Shown here: positions 1-9,196 of the stretch, piece by piece
Layout of the letters: the number at the start of each line of letters is the position of its first letter
Numbering within the stretch: position 1 is the first letter of the stretch
Source of the DNA: JALORV01 sp963703945
GTDB taxonomy: Bacteria; Pseudomonadota; Gammaproteobacteria; Burkholderiales; Burkholderiaceae_F
Assembly (NCBI GenBank): GCA_963703945.1
Contig: CAVPGM010000015.1
Coordinates: 1-64,000 of the forward strand
Direction of reading: 5' to 3'
Length of the DNA stretch: 64,000 bases
Notes under the pieces: generated by a model
Told to the model about the DNA's origin: nothing
Databases searched by the model: none
What the model saw: the letters and a program-made list of their open reading frames with translations, nothing else
Position numbers and translations under genes: made by a program

Positions 1-597
1 GAGACGCGTCTCGCCGGCAGCGGGATCAAATGCTTCGTGATCGGCGGCAATGACGACGATCCCGAGGTGCTCGAGCTGCTGAAAGATGCCAATACGCAAT
101 CCATCGTCTTCTGCGAAGGCAAAGAGGTCGCGATCGACGATTATCACACCATGATCAGCGTCGGCTTCAGCAATCGTACGCCGTGGAAGACGCCGCGCGA
201 GGTCGATGACGATGACCTCGGAAAGATGATCGAAGGATTGGCGGGCGGCGTTGCCGATAGGCAGCACGCGATTTTCAATTTCCATGTACCGCCGGTGGAT
301 CGACGCTCGACACCTGTCCGATGCTGGACTGGAGCACGAGTCCGCCGACCCCAAATCGTCAAGGGAGGCCAGGCGGTGATGCATGGCGCCGGCAGCAAGG
401 CCGTGCGCCGGGCGATCGAAACGCATCAACCGCTGCTCAGCCTGCACGGCCATATTCATAAATTTGGCGGCGTCGTCAAAATCGGCCGGACGACGTCCGT
501 GAACCCCGGCAGCGAATATGGCGAGGGCGTGCTGCGTGGCTGCCTGCTGACTTTGGCGCGAGATGAGGTGAAGAATTATCAGCTGACCGCCGGCTGA
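1..597 (+). CDS. Metallophosphoesterase, C-terminal half (5' end outside window)
   Basis: The reading frame is open from the first base. It carries a GGNDD motif near the start, NFHVPP about 80 residues later, and HGHIH near the C-terminus, followed by NPGSEYGEG. These are the metal-binding motifs of calcineurin-like phosphoesterases. The window lacks the first D-x-H and GD motifs on this strand. They are found, inverted, at 1300-1708, and the two halves fit end to end (SWIDLA followed by ETRLAGS). One frame break lies near 300-345, where the sequence reads as nonsense between two conserved blocks. The substrate cannot be predicted. A permease gene begins 50 bp downstream in the same direction, so the two may have formed an operon in the source genome. 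Confidence 0.8.
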   Translation, partial: ETRLAGSGIKCFVIGGNDDDPEVLELLKDANTQSIVFCEGKEVAIDDYHTMISVGFSNRTPWKTPREVDDDDLGKMIEGLAGGVADRQHAIFNFHVPPVDRRSTPVRCWTGARVRRPQIVKGGQAVMHGAGSKAVRRAIETHQPLLSLHGHIHKFGGVVKIGRTTSVNPGSEYGEGVLRGCLLTLARDEVKNYQLTAG

Positions 598-646
598 AGT
601 GTTGTCGCGGCGGGGAGCGAAACTCTAGTCACAACGGAGACCTACC

Positions 647-1185
647 ATGGCAGTGGCAGCAGCAAAGCCGGAAGTTTTCACCCGCAACGCATCGGGCCTG
701 GTACGGGTGATGTCGCCTATTCGGCCTTCATCTACAACATTCTGACGATGGGCCTGATCTTTCCTTGGACCTATCTCTGGGCACCGGGCGCGCTGCCCGC
801 CGGCCGCCTCGTCTGGGGAATACTGCTCGCCATGATCTTTGAGATCCCCATCGCGCTTACCTATGTCTGGCTATCCACGGCGCTGCCTCGTTCAGGCGGC
901 GACTACGTGTTTCAGAGCAGGGTGTTCGGCGGCGGCGTCGGTTTCGCGGTGGTGATGTCAGGGTTCGTCATCTGGATCCTGCAATGGGTCGCTCTCTCAG
1001 GCTGGCTGCTCTCCTATCTCGGGTTCGCCTCCCTGTTCCTCGGGCTCGGCGGGACAATGGGAAATCCGACGCTCACCAGCCTCGGGGTGTGGTTCACCAC
1101 GCCCTGGGCGATCGTCATCGTGAGCATTCTGAACGCGTTGCTGGCGATGCTGCTGCTGGTCAGAAACTCGGTGCCGATCGCGGTG
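647..1185 (+). pseudogene. APC-family amino acid permease, N-terminal fragment
   Basis: An ATG at 647 follows a GGAGA ribosome site at about 636-640. The product starts MAVAAAKPEVFTRNASGLVR and, after one frame break near 695-715, continues with hydrophobic helices containing GLIFPW, ALPRSGGDYVF and WILQWVALSGWLLSYL. The proline/serine/glycine block between helices is typical of the amino acid-polyamine-organocation superfamily, which imports amino acids across the inner membrane. About four helices are present, where such permeases have 12 or more. The coding sequence stops making sense near 1185, where the DNA switches to inverted permease sequence. The truncation coincides with this join, so it is probably an assembly or amplification artefact and not a real pseudogene. 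Confidence 0.7.
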
Positions 1186-1189
1186 CTCG

Positions 1190-1310
1190 AAGGCATAGGC
1201 CAACAGGGCGAGCAGCAGGCCGGTCACGATCAGCGATCCGAGGATGATCACCAGCTGGTTCTGGAACGAGCGGGCACCCTTGATTTCGCCGTTCTGCTCG
1301 GGCCAAGTCA
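1190..1310 (-). pseudogene. Internal permease fragment, inverted
   Basis: Read on the minus strand this piece encodes a short polar loop (LTWPEQNGEIKGARSFQ) and one clear transmembrane helix (NQLVIILGSLIVTGLLLALL). It has no start or stop of its own. At its 5' side it joins in mid-codon to the phosphoesterase N-terminal half, and at its 3' side it abuts the + strand permease fragment. The composition suits an interior portion of the same APC permease, but that assignment is inference. It is best read as part of an inverted rearrangement covering 1190-1708. Confidence 0.5.
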
Positions 1311-1708
1311 ATCCAAGAGGCAAGCCGTTCGCGGGCGAGGTCGTGGAACAGCCGATCGACGGCAGGCCTGTCTGATTGAATTGCCTGATACTCATCCTCA
1401 TCCATGATCTTGCTGTAGTAGCCGAGCGTTCCGATCCGGTCCTCGAAGTTCTTGAGGTCGGCTTGCCCCTCAAGATGCTCGGTCTTGCCCATGAGGTGGG
1501 CCCGGAAATAGCCGTTGCTCTCGCGAATGACGGGAATGGCAAGCTTGCCGACCACGTCACCGCCCATGATCAGGACGTCGGCCTCATAGTATTTTGCGGC
1601 GTTTATGAACTTGCGAAAGATGCGCTGTGAGCCATGAAAATCGGAGGCGAAGAACAGACGCGTCAGCCTCTCGGTGGTCTTTGGGGCGCTCCTTCGAAAC
1701 AGAGACAT
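1300..1708 (-). CDS. Metallophosphoesterase, N-terminal half, inverted relative to its C-terminal half
   Basis: The start is the ATG at 1706-1708, product MSLFRRSAPKTTERLTRLFF. The first metal-binding motif, ASDFHGS (D-x-H), is at residues 20-27 and the second, MGGDVVGK, at about 47-54. The match to the family ends at SWIDLA, about residue 135, where the frame runs into permease sequence. The piece missing from here is the one at 1-597. The short region around the switch (about 1296-1312) would be the breakpoint. The most economical reading is one gene split and inverted by a chimeric read or misassembly, not two genes. Confidence 0.75.
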
Positions 1709-3640
1709 AAGAATCGGGTCCGCTGCCCCAGTTGCCGCATTCTTGATTCAGATAGACGGCCTAACTAGTCTAACATCTACTGCGACCAGGAAGCTAAGGT
1801 TTAACTCTCAATTCGGGCCATCCTAGAGCGGATCGAGGAGCCTTCGGCCAACACCTTTGATAGATGCAATTGTTTCCCGCGCAGCAAAGCCCCGGTGCAG
1901 CTGTGCGCCGGGCGCTTCTTTTAGGGCTAGGCTGCGCGTCTCGATCCCATTTCGAGGGGGCCATTCACAAAGCAACGGCCCCGACAGCGCTCTCCTTTCC
2001 GGGAGGGAAGCCAGACCCGGGGGCGACAAAGCGCTTTAGTTCAATCAGGGCGCGAGCCTGCTTCCAGTCGAAGAGTTGGCGGGCACCGCAGCGCGAGATC
2101 ACATGGCGACGCCCTGGATTTCAACCCGAGACAGTATCGGGTGTTCCTGGGCGCTGACGAAGGAGCCCGCCCTCAATCGGATCGGAGAGACGGCATGGCG
2201 CGCAACCCGGAATATATTCTGCGGCTTGTGCCGGCACATTGCGGTAATTGACCGCCAGTCACTCACCCGGAGCCGAGGACGAGGAACAGACAATCAAGTG
2301 CGAACAGCTTGCGCCTGCTATTAGGGCGGCGTTTCAGAAGATCTATCCGAGCGCGACGAGGACCGCGTGCGCTAACGAACTCGAAAAGGACAAAACTGCC
2401 TATGAAGTCTCAAGCACCGAACGCAAGACTAAGCGCGACGTGCTCTTCCATAGGGACGGAACCTCGCATTGGCGAAGAAGCAATCGCCATGGCCGATCTC
2501 CCCGAGGCAGTGCAACAGACTTGAAGGGAGAAATTCATCCCGGCTTGCTCTTCTGCGACCCGCGCCGCAGCCGCAGGTTACGTCAGCGTTGTGACTGCGG
2601 AAGAAAGGTCCGCTCTGGACGAGCTGGTCGACGTCTGATCAAGCCCCCAAATTCGATGCTCAGCTGTTTGATGGTGACCGAACTGCCGAGCCAAACCCGA
2701 AATTCACACCTGCATTATTGGTCTTTAGAGAAAAACATCGATATTGGATTCGGCAGTGTCGGCGCGAGACCCCGTGGAATTTGTCACCTTCGCCCTGACT
2801 CTCCTGGCGGGCGGTTTCATCGAAGGGCCGCAGTCCGTTGCGGACTCAATCTGACGACCTTCGTGCGAGTCATCAGCGCTCCGGGGGCATCAATGTAGGC
2901 ATGTCGATAGCCTTCACGTTGCGAGCGATGGGTGCCACTCTCAAATTTGTTTCTCCTCTTGCTAGGCTTGCGGTTCTCGAGACCGGCTCGAACGGAGCAG
3001 TCCCGCCGGTGCTGGTATGCCGGCCCAATTAGGCTCGGTTGGCGAGACAGCACAAAACCTGCGGGTCTTTTTTCAGCCGAGATTGATTGAGACCAGGTCC
3101 GCTCTGATCGTAACGGACTTGGGACGAAAGTTCGGTTCGTCTCAGATGAACTAACGGGCGGACGATTGCGTGATCATCGAGGGCGCAGCGATCGTTACCG
3201 GCTGCGACTGGCCGTTGCGATGATCGACGGGCAGACCAAATTATTTTCAGTGAGGCAATTGTGGAAACGATCTGGAGAACCCCACTGAAAAACGTGGAGG
3301 TTGACTCGAACGCATGACTTGCCGAGTTCGCCGTTCCGATACAGCGTTAAGGCGCCGATGGCTTACATGCGAGCCATGTAGAAACGCCATGCCCGTTTCG
3401 GATCAGACGATCGATTTGCGAAGCAGACCGGCAAATTGGCCTCGCTGCGTTCGAAGCCGCCGAGCGTTACGGCGTCGCACGAGCGAGGCGATGAAGATAT
3501 CGACATTCGAGCCCGGCCGTATACCGAAGACCGCAGCAAGTCGGCGCAGAAGGCGGCAGCCACACGGAAGGAAAGAGAACACCACCAGCACCACAAATGA
3601 TCGCTTAAGAATGGCATTCTTCGGAGGAGGGTGCTGCTAA
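1709..3640. other. About 1.9 kb with no recognisable gene
   Basis: No frame here gives a convincing family match on either strand. Two short stretches have protein-like composition. One near 2530-2636 (+) ends in ATRAAAAGYVSVVTAEER and a stop. One near 3390-3600 (+) is lysine/arginine/glutamate rich and ends KEREHHQQHHK then a stop. Neither has a good start or ribosome site. GC content is visibly lower than in the rest of the window. It may hold decayed or error-broken accessory genes. Confidence 0.4.
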
Positions 3641-4231
3641 CGCTTTTGGCTCAGGCTGTAAGGGACGCTCTCTTTTGTTCGTCTTCGTCGCCGATGCTGA
3701 CTTTGAGCCGGCGATGTTCGACCTGCAGACGCAGAGGGCAATATTGCGCGAGAGTTTTTGCGGTGGAAAGTGGGAATGTCCACGCATCCTTGCTGAACTG
3801 GATCGAACGAAGGACCTCTACTTCGATCGCGTCAGCCTGATCAAAATGGAAAGCTGGTCGAGGGGGCGCATTGCACTCATAGGTGATGCAGCGTTTTGTG
3901 TTTCCTTGATGGCTGGTCAAGGCTCGGCCTTGGCGATGACAGCGGCCTATGTAATGGCGGGCGAACTTGCCAAAGCAGGAGGACGCCATGAAGCGGCCTT
4001 TGGTAATTACGAGGCACTGTTGCGGCCAATGTCCTGTCTAAACAGGAGGGCGCTAGGCGTTTTGCAGCGGCGTTTGCGCCTAAGACCAGGTGGGGCCTTT
4101 TTCTACGCAATCAGGTGATAAGGGCATTTGCTATCCCAGGTTTGGCAAGGCTCGCGATCGGAAGCAATATAGCTGATAACCTGGAACTTCCCGAATACCA
4201 CTGGCCAGCGTTTGCATTGGCAGTCAATTAG
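3640..4231 (+). pseudogene. FAD-dependent monooxygenase, C-terminal fragment with a frame break
   Basis: The stretch WSRGRIALIGDAAFCVSLMAGQGSALAM is the third conserved FAD-binding block (G-D-A-A) of aromatic-ring hydroxylase-type flavoprotein monooxygenases. It is followed by VMAGELAKAGGRHEAAFGNYE. After a break near 4028-4036 (one base apparently missing), the protein resumes as VLSKQEGARRFAAAFAPKTR and ends LELPEYHWPAFALAVN at TAG 4229-4231. The N-terminal GxGxxG domain is absent upstream. The real function would be NAD(P)H- and O2-dependent hydroxylation of a small substrate, which cannot be specified. The missing half suggests another breakpoint upstream or a decayed gene. Confidence 0.7.
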
Positions 4232-4371
4232 ATTGAGATCCCCCGGTCTCAGTTTCCACACCTATGCCATAGGCCCCTTTGCGGCAGCATCGCGAACGTG
4301 ACATCAGACGATGGCTTGTCAGGTCTGCTTGTGTCACTAAGCAGAACTATCATTTGATGGTTTAGATGGAC
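4232..4371. other. Junction zone between two unrelated genomes
   Basis: The stretch holds no gene. To its left is a proteobacterial-type monooxygenase terminus. To its right, from about 4372, the sequence reads directly into the middle of a planctomycete-type protein with no start codon. A join therefore lies somewhere here. No repeat or attachment-site-like sequence was seen that would support natural integration. Confidence 0.55.
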
Positions 4372-4837
4372 CCGTGTGCTCGCCGAACAGGAGTCGCAGC
4401 TGACGGTGCAACAAGCGGCGGCGCGGACGTACCAGCGTGGGGGCAGCCGACGGCGGAGACGTGAAGAAGCTGGAGCGGGCCATCTACGGCGGCTACCAGA
4501 TTACGCTCGACGGGCAAGAATCGCATCTGGGGCTGGCTCAAATTGGCGCTGGTGGCCGAGCGAGCCTGCACGGTCCGATCCAAAATATGAAGACGTCTTC
4601 TTCGAAGGCCGACTGGAAGCGGCCCGCTCCCGCTACCTGATCGGCACAAAGACGGAGGGAGCCGACCGGCAGAAGAATTTTGCGACGGCCAAGCAGAGCA
4701 TTCGCTCGATGCTGCAGCTCTATCCCGAGCTGGGCGGCGAGCGGTGGCGAGACCAGTATGAGGAACTGCTCAAGCAAATCCAAAAGGCGGCGGGCGAGAC
4801 GCCTAGGGGACTCACGGAGTTTGCGTCGAGCAAGTAA
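4372..4837 (+). CDS. TPR-associated hypothetical protein, C-terminal part
   Basis: The frame enters in mid-gene (VLAEQESQLTVQQAAARTYQ) and, through two or three one-base breaks near 4440, 4515 and 4570, continues to PKYEDVFFEGRLEAARSRYL and ends GLTEFASSK at TAA. The tail is a helical-repeat sequence with a motif like FATAKQSIRSMLQLYPELGG, typical of tetratricopeptide proteins. A second, complete TPR protein and ExbB/ExbD genes follow in the same direction, so this is probably the first visible gene of an envelope operon. Its start is lost at the junction. Confidence 0.6.
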
Positions 4838-4860
4838 CGAGAAATTGACGACGTTTTGGT

Positions 4861-4880
4861 CTGGTCGCTTAAGCGACCAG
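4861..4880. repeat. 20-bp perfect palindrome, copy 1 of a planctomycete-segment repeat
   Basis: CTGGTCGCTTAAGCGACCAG is fully self-complementary and is followed by TCC. A near-identical palindrome lies at 14087-14108, also intergenic. It sits 23 bp after the stop of the preceding gene and could act as a terminator hairpin or a dispersed REP-like element. Confidence 0.75.
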
Positions 4881-4942
4881 TCCGTCGTGGGTGGACGGGA
4901 GTGGGAATAGTTGCGAACACGGTCAACGAACCTATCGAGAGA

Positions 4943-6002
4943 ATGATGCAAACTTCGTGTTTTCCAATGCGGACGCTCACGTTTGCGCGGCTGATCGGCG
5001 TGGCATGATCGCCGCTACGGTTTCCGCCGCGGAGTTTACCGATCGCATTCGCACCGCGGCGGCTCCGAGGCGGGCGAGATCACCGGGTCGACGCCGCTGG
5101 AGATCTCGCTCGACAAGGGCACCGCCGGCACGATCAAGATTCCGGTCAATCAGGTCCGCAGCGTCGCTGCTGGACGATGAGCCGCCGGAACTGACTCAGG
5201 CCCGGCTGAACGCCAAGAACGGCGGCTACGCCACGGCGCTCGAACGGCTCGAGCAGATCGACCGTCCAAAGCTCAAGCGCGATCTGGTGCGGAGAAGACG
5301 TCGAGTTCTACCTCGCGTACTGTGCCGCTCGAAGCAGGCCCTCGGCGGCAAGGGCGAGGTCACCGATGCCGGCCGCAAGCTCAACGAATTCGTCCGCCGC
5401 CATCCGGATAATTTTCATTATCTCGAAGCGGTCGAGACGATGGGCGACCTGTTGATGTCGAGCGACAAGTTCGCGGCCGCCCAGCGGCAATATGCCGAGT
5501 TGGCGAAAGCCCCATGGCCGGATTACAAGATGCGTGCCGGCGTGCTGCTGGGTCGCACGCTCCAGGCCCAGGGAAAGCATCCAGAAGCGATCGAGAAATT
5601 CGACAGCGTGCTGGCCTCGCCCGACGAGAGCACTGCCGCCAAGGAGCAGAAGCTCTCCGCGACGCTCGGCAAGGCGGTCAGCCTGGCGGAAGATCAAGCA
5701 GCTCGACCAGGCGGTCGCAGCTGATCGAGCAAATGATCCTCGACACCGATCCCGAGCAAAAGGAGCTGCAAGCCCGGGCGTACAACGCGCTCGGCGACAG
5801 TTACCAGCGGGCCGGCCGCACGAAGGACGCCTTGCTCGCGTTTCTGCACGTCGACGTGCTTTATAGCACCGTGCCCGAGGCCCACGCCGAGGCACTTTCC
5901 CATCTGGTGACACTGTGGGACGCGGTCGGCCAAGCGGAGCGCGGCCGCCAGGCGCGGCAAACGCTCAACGAGCAATATCGCGACAGCCGTTGGGCGAAGT
6001 AA
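4943..6002 (+). CDS. Exported tetratricopeptide repeat protein
   Basis: The start is taken as the ATG at 4943 (or 4946), giving a signal peptide (MRTLTFARLIGVA, then IAATVSAA) across one frame break near 5008. A short beta-rich domain follows (EISLDKGTAGTIKIPVNQV), then several TPR-like helical pairs: TALERLEQIDRPKL, YLEAVETMGDLLMSSDKFAA, VLLGRTLQAQGKHPEAIEKF and AYNALGDSYQRAG. It ends RQTLNEQYRDSRWAK at TAA. About six one-base breaks are needed (near 5008, 5060, 5160, 5290, 5692 and 5720). TPR proteins are protein-protein scaffolds. Its place directly ahead of ExbB/ExbD suggests a periplasmic partner of that energising complex. This association is inferred from neighbourhood only. Confidence 0.75.
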
Positions 6003-6196
6003 TCTGGTCGGCTCCGCGAATGGTGAAAGCCTTCCCAGTTTGCGTGATTGGCACAGACCGTTCGTCGCGGCGGCCGCTGCGTGTTGCTCTCGCGGTTCCA
6101 CGTTTACGTCGGGAAAGCGGCGGCCCGTAGAATCGAGTTATTCGTGCCGCGTCGTGCTGGGCGACGCGGCCGTCACCATTCACTTTGGAGATCGCA

Positions 6197-7085
6197 ATGG
6201 GCATGTTTTCCCTCCCCGTTGCCGACAAGTACCGGCGGCTCGTTTGCGCAGTTTTCCTGGCTGATCCCGGCATTCGGACTGTTTCATTTCGCCATTCAGC
6301 GCGGGTCGCTCCAGGCCCAGGAAGTCATTTCGGATGAAGACTCCGACGTGGCGGCGGACGCTAACGAAGCGGTCCCCGCTCCGGCCCCGCTCGCCGCGGC
6401 CCCGGCGCCATCGCCAATCCAACAAGCGGCCCAGGCCGCGCCGCGACGCCGCAGCTACCTGACCTGGCTCTACGAATCGCTGGGGCTGCTGTATAGCGTC
6501 ATCTTTTTGGGACTCTCGTTCTCGCTGGTGGCGGTGTTCGTGATGAATGTGCTGGTCGCTCGCCGCGACTCAGATCTTGCCGCCGGCGTTGATCGAAGGT
6601 TTCGAGAAACATCTCGAAGCCAAGCAATATCAGGAGGCCTACGAGCTCGCGCGCAACGACGACTCGTTCCTCGGCAAGGTGCTTTCGGCCGGCCTGTCGC
6701 GGCTGACCGTACGGCTACCAGCCGGCCGTCGAGGCGATGCAGGAGGTCGGCGACGAAGAAAGCATGCGGCTCGAGCACCTGCTGAGTTACCTGGCGCTGA
6801 TCGGCACGATCAGCCCGATGTTCGGCCTGTTGGGCACGGTCGACGGCATGGTGCAGGCGTTCGACGTGATCGCGCAATCGACCGTCTCGCCGAAACCGTC
6901 CGAGTTGGCCCAAGGTATCGCGACGGCGCTGGTGACGACGCTCGTCGGCCTGTGGCTGGCGATCCCGTCGATCGCGGCCTTCAACATCCTGCGCAATCGC
7001 GTGTCGCGGCTCGTGCTGGAGGTCGGCACCGTCAGCGAAGGGCTGATGCGGCGGTTCCAGAACGTCGGGCCGAAGAAGGTTGTAA
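6197..7085 (+). CDS. exbB: MotA/TolQ/ExbB proton channel family protein
   Basis: The ATG at 6197 follows a GGAG at 6187-6190. An N-terminal hydrophobic segment, probably a signal peptide, precedes an alanine/proline-rich spacer (PAPAPLAAAPAPSPIQ). The first channel helix is LLYSVIFLGLSFSLVAVFVM. After breaks near 6568 and 6708 the conserved core appears: LLSYLALIGTISPMFGLLGT, then GMVQAFDVI and IATALVTTLVGLWLAIPSIA. This is the T-x-x-L-G-T-V block of the family. The protein forms the stator that couples proton flow to work at the envelope with ExbD. The stop is probably TAA 7083-7085, just ahead of the GTG of the next gene. It belongs to an operon with two ExbD genes. Confidence 0.85.
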
Positions 7086-7086
7086 C

Positions 7087-7551
7087 GTGCGAATCGACGC
7101 GACCCAGACATTCCGACAGTCCCTGGAATTGGACATGACGCCGATGATCGACGTCACGTTTCAATTGATCGCGTTTTTCATGTTCGCGCTCAACTTCACG
7201 GAAGTGGACACCGACCAGCGGATCAACCTGCCGGCGAGCGAGTTGGCCCGGCCACCCGACGCGCCGTATGCCCAGCCGCTGACGGTCCAGATGACCGCCG
7301 ACGACACGATCCTCTTCGCCGGCGATGAATTGGCGCCGGACGCGCTGCAGGCGGCCCTGATGCGCGAGGCACAGATCATCAAGGCCTACCCGAACAAGAA
7401 GCTCTCGGACGTGACGGTCGTGTTGCGGGCCGATCGCGCGGCGAAGACCGGCAAGGTGCAGGAAATCATCCAGATGTGCCAGAAGGCGGGCTTCGACATG
7501 TTCGCCCTCCGCGGTCGACAGAGCGATACGTCCACCCTCATCGAGCCATAG
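7087..7551 (+). CDS. exbD: ExbD/TolR family biopolymer transport protein (first copy)
   Basis: The start is GTG 7087 (VRIDATQTFRQSLELDMTPM), immediately after the exbB stop, so translation is probably coupled. The family signature is complete: a short cytoplasmic tail, LDMTPMIDVTFQLIAFFMF with the proton-carrying aspartate of TPMID, one helix, then a periplasmic domain with the typical VTVVLRADRAAKTGKVQEII and the end GFDMFALR. The 154 residues match the usual ExbD length and no frame break is needed. It pairs with the ExbB above and the second ExbD below. Confidence 0.9.
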   Translation: MRIDATQTFRQSLELDMTPMIDVTFQLIAFFMFALNFTEVDTDQRINLPASELARPPDAPYAQPLTVQMTADDTILFAGDELAPDALQAALMREAQIIKAYPNKKLSDVTVVLRADRAAKTGKVQEIIQMCQKAGFDMFALRGRQSDTSTLIEP

Positions 7552-7561
7552 GGGCCGCGCC

Positions 7562-8047
7562 ATGAAAATCCGCCACAGAGGCCGCGACGACAAGATCGAG
7601 CTGCAGATGACGCCGATGATCGACATCGTGTTTCAGCTCAATATCTTCTTCTTGTTCACGTTCAAGATCGTGCTGCCGGAGGGCGACTTCAACGTGCAGA
7701 TGCCGTCGGCCGCGGCGCTCGCGGGCCGCCGAGCCGAGCGAGTTGCCGCCGCTGCGATTGGTGATGCAGGTCGGCGCCGACCGGGCGAACTGGCCGACCT
7801 GCAGCTGGCGGGCCGGTCGTTCGGCAACGGCCGCGACGCCTTCGCCCAGCTGCAGAACTACATTCGCACTCAGGTCGTCGCCGCGGGCGGCGGCATCGCC
7901 GAGGAACAGGAAGTGGAGATCGACGCCGATTACAATCTGAATTACGACTACGTCGTGCGGGCGATCACGGCGGTGACCGGCTACATCGAAAACGGCCAGC
8001 CGCACAAGCTCATCGAACGCATCAAGTTCACGCCGCCGAAGAAGTAG
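7562..8047 (+). CDS. exbD: ExbD/TolR family biopolymer transport protein (second copy)
   Basis: The ATG at 7562 lies 10 bp after the first exbD. IELQMTPMIDIVFQLNIFFL gives the single helix and the critical aspartate. A periplasmic domain follows (LPPLRLVMQVGADGELADLQ after restoring one base near 7730 and two near 7785), with EVEIDADYNLNYDYVVRAI and the end IERIKFTPPKK. Tandem non-identical ExbD genes behind one ExbB fit hetero-pentamer/dimer stators as known from Exb/Tol systems. No TonB or TolA gene is visible beside them, so the driven partner is unknown. Confidence 0.88.
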   Translation: MKIRHRGRDDKIELQMTPMIDIVFQLNIFFLFTFKIVLPEGDFNVQMPSAAALAGRRAERVAAAAIGDAGRRRPGELADLQLAGRSFGNGRDAFAQLQNYIRTQVVAAGGGIAEEQEVEIDADYNLNYDYVVRAITAVTGYIENGQPHKLIERIKFTPPKK

Positions 8048-8058
8048 CAGCGGAGCAC

Positions 8059-8115
8059 GGAGCAGGAATGACGAATTCGGCGTCGAGCTGCTCCCCGCTC
8101 CATGCCTCCTGCTCC
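8059..8115. terminator. Weak inverted repeat between convergent genes
   Basis: GGAGCAGGA (8059-8067) can pair with TCCTGCTCC (8107-8115) across a 39-nt loop. It sits between the exbD stop (8047) and the xerC stop (8124), where a bidirectional terminator would be expected. There is no T tract, so the call is tentative. Confidence 0.3.
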
Positions 8116-8123
8116 CTGCTACA

Positions 8124-9068
8124 TCACGCCCGCGGGTGAAACGCCGCGTGGACCTTCTTGAGCCGCGAGTGGTCGACGTGCGTGTAGATTTGCGTCGTGG
8201 CGATGCTGGCGTGGCCGAGCATTTCTTGCACTTGCCGCAGGTCGGCGCCGCCGGCCAAGCAGATGCGTGGCGAAGCTGTGGCGCAGCGAGTGCGGGCTCA
8301 GGTCGGCCGAGCAGCCGGCCTGCTTCGCGTAGAGTTTGATCAGTTCCCAGATCCGCTCGCGGCGCAGCCGAGCGCCGCGCGACGAGAGCAGCAAGAACAC
8401 GGACGGCGTCGGTCGCGCCGGGCAGCGAGCTTCGGCCGCTCGTGTTCCAAGATAGGCATGCACCGCCGCGACCGCTTTTCTCCCCAGCGGCACGACGCGC
8501 TGCTTGTCGCCTTTGCCGTGGCAGACGCAGTAGCGCTCGTCGAGGTGCAGGTCGCGCAGCTTGAGCATCGACAGCTCCGACACGCGGCAGCCGGTCGCGT
8601 AGAGCATTTCGAGCATCGCCCGGTCGCGCCGCGCACCACGGCTGCGGCGGCTTCGGCGCCGTGAGCAGCGCGTCGATCTCATCCGGCGAGAGCACCGTCG
8701 GCACGCGCTGCCAGAGTTTCTGCGTGCCCAGCAGCTCGGCCTGGTTTTCGCTCAGCACGCTTTCGAGTTGCAAGTAGCGGAAGAAAACTTTGAGCGACAC
8801 GACGTGCCGGCTGATGCTCGCCGGCGCGAGCTCCTGCTCGGTGAGCCAGGCCGGGTAGCCGGCCAGGTCGGAGATCGTCAGCCCTTCGATCCGCCGGCCG
8901 CCGAGCCATGTCGAAGAATCGCCGCAGGTCGCGGTCGTAGGCCAGCACCGTGTTCTCGGCCAGGTGGCACTCGCTCCGCAGATAGCGAACGAACGCCTCG
9001 CGCCACCGCGCGGCATTCTCCGCGGCGGCGTCGCGGCGGGGCTTGATCTGTTTGCGATTGGTGGCCAT
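8124..9068 (-). CDS. Tyrosine recombinase, XerC/XerD type
   Basis: The start is ATG at 9066-9068 (MATNRKQIKPRRDAAAENAA). The N-terminal SAM-like core-binding domain reads RYLRSECHLAENTVLAYDRD and, after a break, ISRHVVSLKVFFRYLQLE. The catalytic domain has GCRVSELSMLKLRDL (first Arg), the HGKGDKQRVVPLG block, LSPHSLRHSFATHLL (H-x-L-R-H) and then a broken stretch holding the expected HVDHSRL-type end before TGA 8124. Four or more one-base breaks occur. About 310 residues fits XerC/D, which resolve chromosome dimers. No prophage, integron array or att-like repeat is nearby, so a housekeeping role is more likely than mobile-element integration. Confidence 0.85.
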
Positions 9069-9196
9069 CTTGTCTGCTCGCCGTTGACCTAGATTTAAGA
9101 TTATCGACACGTCCGCCGTGCCGCCGCCTGTTTGCCCTGGCAGGCGACCGGCCGTGTTGAGTATGCTGGCACCGCCCGCCGCGTCGCCGGCTGGCT

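Noticed and set aside
748..1407. 219-codon ORF as a complete protein
   Set aside because: The part after about 1185 is inverted permease and phosphoesterase sequence read in the wrong strand, so the ORF is composite.
8124..9068. XerC-type recombinase as sign of a prophage, integron or genomic island
   Set aside because: No phage genes, attC-like repeats, direct repeats or tRNA end lie nearby.
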